Source: Bacteroidetes bacterium HGW-Bacteroidetes-12
Lineage (GTDB): Bacteria > Bacteroidota > Bacteroidia > Flavobacteriales_E > Vicingaceae
Assembly: GCA_002841035.1 (NCBI GenBank)
Contig: PHDR01000132.1
Coordinates: 1-7,575 of the forward strand
Direction: 5' to 3'
DNA: 7,575 bases
Shown: positions 1 to 4,931 of the stretch, one piece after another
How the letters are laid out: each line of letters starts with the position of its first letter
How positions within the stretch are numbered: the first letter of the stretch is position 1
Notes under the pieces: model-generated
Database searches by the model: none
What the model saw: only the letters and a program-made list of their open reading frames with translations
What the model was told of the DNA's origin: nothing
Position numbers and translations under genes: made by a program

Positions 1-420
1 TTTGCACAAACCATCTTTGAATTCTCGGTTGTTGCACCTTCTGAATCCATCGTGTATTTCCCCATCACGATTCATTTGCTTTTTCACAAACGAATCAAAG
101 ACATATTTTTTGCATTTTCTCAAGGTGTTTATGAAACAACAATCATATTAAGTGATTCAGAGCATCATGATGTTGATATTCTATTTAAAAATGAAAAAAT
201 AATTCAAGAATCAATAGGGTTATCCTCCTTAACCATTAAATTACCAAGCGAAAATTCTGATGTATCAGGTATTTATTATTTCATCTTAAAAAAATTGGCT
301 TGGGAAGGTATTAATATTTTAGACATAATATCAACCATGCATGAATTTACAATAATTGTGAATGATGAAAATATCGACAGGGCTTTTTCTATCCTCAAAA
401 ACATAAATAAATCTATCTAG
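1..420 (+). CDS. ACT-domain protein, aspartate-kinase-like small family, 3' part (5' end outside window)
   Basis: The frame is open from the left edge to a TAG at 418-420. A GTG at 52 could serve as a start, but there is no stop upstream of it in the window, so the real start is probably outside. The visible 139 codons end in an ACT-like regulatory fold: FAFSQGVYETTI, then LSSLTIKLPSENSDVSGIYY, then LAWEGINILDIISTMHEFTI and a closing helix. From memory this matches the roughly 220-250-residue proteins of Bacteroidota often annotated as 'aspartate kinase' or 'ACT domain-containing protein'. Those have an ACT pair but no kinase domain, so a ligand-sensing or regulatory role is likelier than catalysis; the ligand is unknown. 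The first 35 or so codons resemble the family weakly, so divergence or damage there is possible. The family call is fairly secure for the last 100 residues. The function is not established. Confidence 0.7.
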   Translation, partial: FAQTIFEFSVVAPSESIVYFPITIHLLFHKRIKDIFFAFSQGVYETTIILSDSEHHDVDILFKNEKIIQESIGLSSLTIKLPSENSDVSGIYYFILKKLAWEGINILDIISTMHEFTIIVNDENIDRAFSILKNINKSI

Positions 421-437
421 TGTTTAATAAGAAATAA

Positions 438-782
438 CAGGCTCAGGTTAAAAATTATGGGAGAAGTTTATGTTTTAATGCAATTTATTACATTGAAGGT
501 TGTCCAAATATCTCAAAAATTGCAACTATCAATTTCAAAAAAATTGGTTTTGAAAACATAACGCTTCATAATGGAAAATTTGATGAAATACTCCCCAAAA
601 TTATTACTAAAGAAACGTGTTAGATTTTGTTTTTTTTTGATGGAAACCATACCGAAAAAGCTACAATCACCTATTTCAATTGGTGTTTAGAAAAAGCCAA
701 CGAACAAAGTGTTTTTGTTTTTTTAGGTATTCTATTCTTTAACTCCGATTTAAGTAAAGAACATTTTGTATTGCGGTTTTAG
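438..782 (+). pseudogene. Degraded class I SAM-dependent O-methyltransferase remnant
   Basis: No intact ORF lies here, but the frame with codons starting at multiples of 3 reads IYYIEGCPNISKIA, NFKKIGFENITLHNGKFDEI, a TAG at 621-623, then FDGNHTEKATITYFNWCLEKA, SVFVF, LGILFFNSDLSKEHFVLRF and a TAG at 780-782. The EGCPN, FDGNH and (L/S)KEHFVLRF blocks are typical, from memory, of a Bacteroidota methyltransferase family of about 230-260 residues. The expected LDFVFFDG is recovered only by shifting frame at 620 and back in the T9 run at 630-638, so two opposite indels flank the stop. Between SVFVF and LGILFF the family normally has a DDIHWS-type segment and about 30 residues; here they are joined directly at a T-rich run (711-724). 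The N-terminal half with the glycine-rich SAM loop is absent: 421-480 shows no recognisable match. The left boundary is approximate. An inactive remnant is the best reading; sequencing error could explain the T-run but not the deletions. Confidence 0.75.
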
Positions 783-2326
783 AAACTAGGAGCACTAATT
801 GTTCTAAACTTTTTATGTGAAGTTGATTTTGAAAGACTAAAGCTTCCATCAAAAACAACTGTGTAAACCAACTCTTTTTTAAGTAGTTCTCCAGGCTTCA
901 ACTCCAATGACCATGTTATTTCACCTATTTCATTATCAATACTACCATTGGTTGTTTTGTCTAACGTAACTTCTGCACTTTTCGATTGAGAAATAGGGAA
1001 TAGCTCCTTTAACTCAAAAACAACAGGAAATGAATTGTTGTTTTTTAGCGTGTATTCATAGGCATACGTAGCTTTTTTCTTTTTATTGAAATTAGTAGGT
1101 TCTTTCGCATATTTTTGGTCTGCAATTTCTTTTCGTTTCATAAAAATACTGTTATCTTTTCCCACAGGAAGGAGTAATGTGTCAGAAAATTCGCTAAACT
1201 TAACAACAGTTTTACCTATGTTGTTTTTGTTGTAAGTAATGTTTGCAACTCCATCTACAAAACCAAGCGTGTCCCAACTTGTTATTTCTGTAACTAAATA
1301 AACTTCAGCATCTATACTCGGAAATCCATAAAAATAATAGGTTGCAGGCAGTTTAACTGTCATTATTGGGAAAGAAAAAACAGTGCTGTTTGATTTTATT
1401 GAATATGTACCTTTTAGTGTTCTTAGTTTTAGATATGAAGGAATTGATATTTCTTGATATTCAACACCTTCAAGTTTAGAAATTACTTGCTGTTGTTGAG
1501 CTTGTTCTTGCCCCAAATTAGTATTATTATTTTGGTTTGTATATTTAGAGCGACTTGTTAATGTCCACGGTTCTTCAGGAACAGGAAGTGACGTTGGGTT
1601 ATTCAAGGGGAATGAAGAAGATAAATGAACAACTACTTTATCCCAATTTTCGCCAGTTTGACTCATAATTCGTGCAAGGTATTTCACTTGTATTTCTTTT
1701 TCGGAAGAGCTTTGAACATTTATTTCATAAGATGGACTCCAGCCTATTCCTCCTGTAATGTATTCAATTTCTAAATCAGAATTTAATGTTTTTTCAACAG
1801 AAACAAGCAGTTTTAAAATAGCTGCATTTTCGTTGTTTAATTTTACTTCTTCCAATGTTTTTGCTTCTGCTATGGATGAGTCAACAAACCGAAGTTGCTT
1901 TTTTAACTCCATTATTTTTTTTGAATAAAAATCGAGCATTTTCTCTAAATCTGCTACTTCATTCACAAAATTAGATTCATTATATTTTACTTCCAACAAT
2001 GCCAATTGGTTTAACAAGGCATTTCGCTCATCTTCCAACTGGTTAAACTGTTCTTTAGTGAGTTTTTTAATGATGGATTTATTGAGAATGGTTACTCCCT
2101 TATTGTTAATAGTAATGGTATTCAAAACCAATTTTGAAGAAATATTTTTTAATACAAGTTCTTGGATTCCTTCTGTTAATCGTTGGTTACTAACTCTAGA
2201 AACCAATGCACCAGAATGATAAACAGTAATTTCTTGAACATTAGAAACAATTTCTACCTCCTTTGCAAAAGAAAAATCAATAAAACAAACATATATAATT
2301 ATTGAAGCTGCTAATTTAAATCTCAT
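779..2326 (-). CDS. Exported DUF4140/DUF4139 (mucoidy inhibitor MuiA-like) family protein
   Basis: Encodes 515 residues from an ATG at 2324-2326 to a TAA at 779-781. Residues 1-21 form a Sec signal peptide with a probable cut after FSFA and no lipobox cysteine, so the product should be periplasmic or surface-exposed. Residues 25-90 match the DUF4140 N-terminal beta domain (ITVYHSGALVSR). About 88-180 is a charged, Leu-rich helical segment likely to be a coiled coil. From about 185 to 490 follows DUF4139, with TGGIGWSPSYEI (191-202), QTGENWDKVVVHLSSSFP (223-240), the LPATYYFY block near 326, and the YEYTLKNN and FPISQ blocks at 424-446. A Gln/Asn-rich linker sits at 264-280. The family's molecular function is not settled; MuiA was named for an effect on mucoidy, and that should not be carried over without evidence. 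The length is slightly short for the family but all blocks are present. The leader is A-rich with no clear Shine-Dalgarno, usual for Bacteroidota. It may be transcribed alone, because a repeat element separates it from the upstream gene. Confidence 0.85.
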   Translation of the reverse strand: MRFKLAASIIIYVCFIDFSFAKEVEIVSNVQEITVYHSGALVSRVSNQRLTEGIQELVLKNISSKLVLNTITINNKGVTILNKSIIKKLTKEQFNQLEDERNALLNQLALLEVKYNESNFVNEVADLEKMLDFYSKKIMELKKQLRFVDSSIAEAKTLEEVKLNNENAAILKLLVSVEKTLNSDLEIEYITGGIGWSPSYEINVQSSSEKEIQVKYLARIMSQTGENWDKVVVHLSSSFPLNNPTSLPVPEEPWTLTSRSKYTNQNNNTNLGQEQAQQQQVISKLEGVEYQEISIPSYLKLRTLKGTYSIKSNSTVFSFPIMTVKLPATYYFYGFPSIDAEVYLVTEITSWDTLGFVDGVANITYNKNNIGKTVVKFSEFSDTLLLPVGKDNSIFMKRKEIADQKYAKEPTNFNKKKKATYAYEYTLKNNNSFPVVFELKELFPISQSKSAEVTLDKTTNGSIDNEIGEITWSLELKPGELLKKELVYTVVFDGSFSLSKSTSHKKFRTISAPSF

Positions 2327-2341
2327 TTTTTAGGTTTTATT

Positions 2342-2475
2342 GTTACTGTTCTGATACTAATGAAAAAACTACAAGAACTTGCCACAAAGTCACAAGGAAG
2401 CACGAAGAAATCTTTGTGAAGCTTCATGTCTTGGTGTCTTTGTGGCAGGAATAATCAAACAACCCGAACAGTAAC
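2342..2475. repeat. Nested inverted-repeat element built on CACNAAG heptamers (MITE- or REP-like)
   Basis: Three arms are nested about one centre. The outer arm GTTACTGTTC (2342-2351) is perfectly complementary to GAACAGTAAC (2466-2475). The middle arm TGCCACAAAG (2380-2389) pairs perfectly with CTTTGTGGCA (2438-2447) and pairing continues imperfectly inward. The inner arm CACGAAG (2401-2407) pairs with CTTTGTG (2412-2418) with one G-T wobble around a 4-nt loop. The middle and inner arms are made of heptamers: CACAAAG, CACAAGG and CACGAAG on the plus strand at 2383, 2391 and 2401; on the minus strand CACAAAG, CACCAAG and CATGAAG at an exact period of 8 (2438, 2430, 2422), then CACAAAG at 2412. 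No ORF lies inside. Similar CACAAAG-type intergenic palindromes are, from memory, scattered in many environmental genomes. No flanking target-site duplication was identified, so mobility is inferred. Confidence 0.65.
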
Positions 2476-2495
2476 GTTTTATTTTATAATAATCA

Positions 2496-4781
2496 TCATT
2501 CCTTCACAACACGGTAAACCTTACTTCCTTCTTGATTTGAAAATTTAACGAAATAAATTCCATGAGCCAATCCATTCAAATCCATAGTTTCTTTTCGTTG
2601 TGTTATTTGTTTAGTAAGTAAAGTTCTTCCTACAATATCTATAATTTGAATAGAAGAATTGGTTAGATTATTAGTGGAGAAATCAATCGTAATTGTGTTT
2701 TTAGTAGGATTAGGATAAATTAAAATTTCAGCTAATTTTTGAGGTATTTCCGTTACTGAAATAACAATATTACTATCGCCTTTATAAAAGTTAACTCCTC
2801 CTGCAACATTACCAACTACTAAATCAAAACCTCCATCATTAGTAATATCAGCAACAGAAACCGATGACCAACCACCTTGATTGATGTTTAAATAAGTTGA
2901 ATCTACTAAATAGAAATTACTTCCTAAATTACCTTCGATGCTGTCATACATATAAATATATCCATTAGTTGCTCCAGAAATTAGCTTATAACTCCCATTA
3001 TCATCAAAAAAGAAAGGAATACAATTACCATTGAATTCATTATATCTTCTGGTTTTAACTCCTCCAAGTTGTGTTGTAACTAAAGAAAAGGAGGCAGTTG
3101 AAGTCGTTCCTATGTTTTCGTAATAGTTTATAAACCCTAATCGATCACCAATAATTAAATCTAACAAGCCGTCCCTGTTTAAATCTACTAGTTGTGGGGC
3201 TGCAAAAACACCTATGTCAATGCCTCTATATTCAGCTTCGTTTAGCACAAAGTTGGCTACGTTTCCAAGTCCTGCTATATTTTCAAAATAGTGCAATTTG
3301 CCATTGTCTCCTCCCAAAATCATATCCTCATCACCATCTCCATCAATATCACCAAAAGTGGGTATGATGCGAAGAATTGGTTGGTTCATAGCAACATCTA
3401 AATTGATGTTAGAAATGTTTACATAATCGGAATCAATTAGTTGAAATGCTGGATTTGATGCTGTGCCAATGTTTTCATATAAGAAAAGAGAGGAGGTAAG
3501 TCCTGCAGAAGAAGTAGAGTCCGAATAGCCTGCATTTCCAATCACTAAATCCATTAAACCATCAGCATTATAGTCAAAAAACACTGGATGAGACCCAAGA
3601 CCAACTTCTATCATATCTTCTTGCAAAAAAGATTTTGTTATAAAATCAAAATCAGGATAGTTTGTTGCTCTATTGTTTTTATACATCCAAGTTCCATTAA
3701 TGTTTTCACAACCAGTGAAACAATTTGGAGCAACTACTAAATCTTTTACCCCATCATTGGTTACATCTAAATAGTAACCCGCAGGAAAAAGATCTAAGTG
3801 AATTGCAGCAGTATTTGAATTGTTGCTAGGGAAAGCTGTATCATAAGCAGTCATGTGTGAAGAAGTTAAGTTTGGCGTTGGATCGCTGTTAATTAACAGT
3901 GTCATATTTTTAAAAGAAACATCCCCTAAAATTAAATCCTTTGTTCCGTTTGAATCCACATCCATTGAAAGTATGCTTGAACCCGAGTGTTTATTTCCAC
4001 CACCAATTCTTTCTGGATTATTGATATTAAACCCACATGAATCGTATAGTGCTATTGTATTTGAAGTAGCTCCTTCAGTGAAATACCCCCAACACTTGTT
4101 GGCTAACTCAAAATCTAAACTATCACAATCACCATATCGTTCTTGTGATAAATTTTTATGGTATTCAACCTGAGAACCTAAAATACTAAACGTAATAATA
4201 TCTAAATCACCATCACCATCAATATCGTCAATCACAGGAATATCTATAGTGGTAACGAATAAGTTTACCATACTCGGAGTTGGTAAATCAGGCTGAAAAT
4301 TAGAATATAAAATGGTACTGTTTGGATTACCACCAGTAACCATAGAAAATTGTAAAGCCCCACCTGTTGTAGTATTTTTATAAGTAGTAACACCACCTGT
4401 TCCTGCAGTAAAAATATCCATTAATCCATCACAATTATAATCTCTCAACAACACCCAATCATGTAATCCAGCTGGAAATTGAGTTACATATTGAGGAGCT
4501 AATCGATAGGAAGCTTGATTAGGAATACCTAAGTTAATAAATGTAGAAATTCTGTTTATGCTTCTGTCAAACACAAACAAATCCATAATATTATCATTAT
4601 TTAAGTCAATCTCAGAAAATTGAGGCGAATTAAAACCTCCTGCCCAAGCTTGTTTTAGTGTATCTCCATTTTGATTTAAAACTACAATCGAATCAAATCG
4701 AGTAAAATTTAGTTGTGCAAATGATACTGTACTTATGCAAATTAATAGAAATAAAATTGCAGATTTATTGAGTTTTTTCAT
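2496..4781 (-). CDS. FG-GAP/VCBS repeat surface protein with T9SS type A sorting domain
   Basis: Encodes 761 residues from an ATG at 4779-4781 to a TGA at 2496-2498. Residues 1-22 are a Sec signal peptide (lysines, a hydrophobic core, then SFAQ). The body is a chain of FG-GAP-like repeats, each with an Asp-rich calcium-type loop followed by a strand such as DLVIGN: loops begin at about residues 59, 114, 186, 274, 339, 403, 478, 533 and 645, with a degenerate unit near 593. The units and the ENIG strands between them suggest a beta-propeller. Residues about 685-761 are a T9SS type A C-terminal domain (ILIYPNPTKNTITI, IQIIDIVGRTLL, GLAHGIYFVKF), so the protein should cross the inner membrane by Sec and the outer membrane by T9SS, with the tail normally removed. 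Such proteins are thought to bind ligands, glycans or surfaces, but no catalytic domain is seen and the target is unknown. It is divergent from secDF, with a 150-bp gap. Confidence 0.93.
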   Translation of the reverse strand: MKKLNKSAILFLLICISTVSFAQLNFTRFDSIVVLNQNGDTLKQAWAGGFNSPQFSEIDLNNDNIMDLFVFDRSINRISTFINLGIPNQASYRLAPQYVTQFPAGLHDWVLLRDYNCDGLMDIFTAGTGGVTTYKNTTTGGALQFSMVTGGNPNSTILYSNFQPDLPTPSMVNLFVTTIDIPVIDDIDGDGDLDIITFSILGSQVEYHKNLSQERYGDCDSLDFELANKCWGYFTEGATSNTIALYDSCGFNINNPERIGGGNKHSGSSILSMDVDSNGTKDLILGDVSFKNMTLLINSDPTPNLTSSHMTAYDTAFPSNNSNTAAIHLDLFPAGYYLDVTNDGVKDLVVAPNCFTGCENINGTWMYKNNRATNYPDFDFITKSFLQEDMIEVGLGSHPVFFDYNADGLMDLVIGNAGYSDSTSSAGLTSSLFLYENIGTASNPAFQLIDSDYVNISNINLDVAMNQPILRIIPTFGDIDGDGDEDMILGGDNGKLHYFENIAGLGNVANFVLNEAEYRGIDIGVFAAPQLVDLNRDGLLDLIIGDRLGFINYYENIGTTSTASFSLVTTQLGGVKTRRYNEFNGNCIPFFFDDNGSYKLISGATNGYIYMYDSIEGNLGSNFYLVDSTYLNINQGGWSSVSVADITNDGGFDLVVGNVAGGVNFYKGDSNIVISVTEIPQKLAEILIYPNPTKNTITIDFSTNNLTNSSIQIIDIVGRTLLTKQITQRKETMDLNGLAHGIYFVKFSNQEGSKVYRVVKE

Positions 4782-4809
4782 GTAAAAAGTATTGATTTAG
4801 TTGTTAGTG

Positions 4810-4817
4810 TAAAGTTA
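4810..4817 (-). promoter_or_regulatory. Possible minus-strand promoter -7 box for the FG-GAP gene
   Basis: Read on the minus strand this is TAACTTTA, one base from the Bacteroidota -7 consensus TAnnTTTG, and it would leave a leader of roughly 20 nt before the ATG at 4781. No TTTG element at the usual 19-21 nt distance is visible; the upstream region is a T-run (the A12 tract on the plus strand). It is a weak call based on position and partial consensus. Confidence 0.35.
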
Positions 4818-4832
4818 TATTAATTTAACAAT

Positions 4833-4844
4833 AAAAAAAAAAAA
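4833..4844. repeat. Poly-A tract (A12) in the divergent promoter region
   Basis: Twelve consecutive A residues lie between the two divergent start codons, about 20 bp upstream of the secDF TTTG element and just upstream of the possible minus-strand -7 box. A tract of this length could bend DNA, act as an UP-like element or change length by slippage. Which of these applies cannot be told from one sequence. Confidence 0.6.
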
Positions 4845-4863
4845 TAAAGAATTAAAATTAATG

Positions 4864-4894
4864 TTTGTAAAACGCATTTGAAATTCTATATTTG
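4864..4894 (+). promoter_or_regulatory. Bacteroidota-type promoter for secDF (TTTG, 19 nt, TATATTTG)
   Basis: TTTG at 4864-4867 is followed after 19 nt by TATATTTG at 4887-4894, an exact match to the Bacteroidota housekeeping -33/-7 consensus (TTTG and TAnnTTTG). The predicted transcription start is near 4900, giving a leader of about 30 nt before the ATG at 4932. A second TTTG at 4877-4880 is too close to the -7 box to be the -33 element. Confidence 0.7.
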
Positions 4895-4931
4895 CAGGCT
4901 TATAAAATTTTATACAAAAAACACATAAAAG

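Noticed and set aside
1..110. Possible minus-strand coding start running off the left edge
   Set aside because: The reverse complement has ATG codons and a short open frame, but only a few codons are visible, with no promoter, and the plus-strand ACT frame covers the region.
457..588. Possible small plus-strand gene from the ATG at 457
   Set aside because: It is in a different frame from the methyltransferase blocks, gives no recognisable sequence and stops quickly; it is a by-product of the decayed gene.
2327..2400. Promoter for the DUF4139 gene
   Set aside because: Only loose matches to TAnnTTTG were found on the minus strand (for example TGACTTTG inside the repeat) with no correctly spaced TTTG; not strong enough to list.
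2342..2475. The inverted repeat as a classical intrinsic terminator of the FG-GAP gene
   Set aside because: On the minus strand no T-run directly follows the middle stem (a T6 occurs only about 20 nt later), and the heptamer array and second outer arm exceed what a terminator needs. A role in 3' end formation remains possible.
3853..4173. Plus-strand open frame of 106 codons
   Set aside because: It lies wholly antisense inside the FG-GAP gene, whose repeats, signal peptide and sorting tail are clear; its translation shows no domain or signal.
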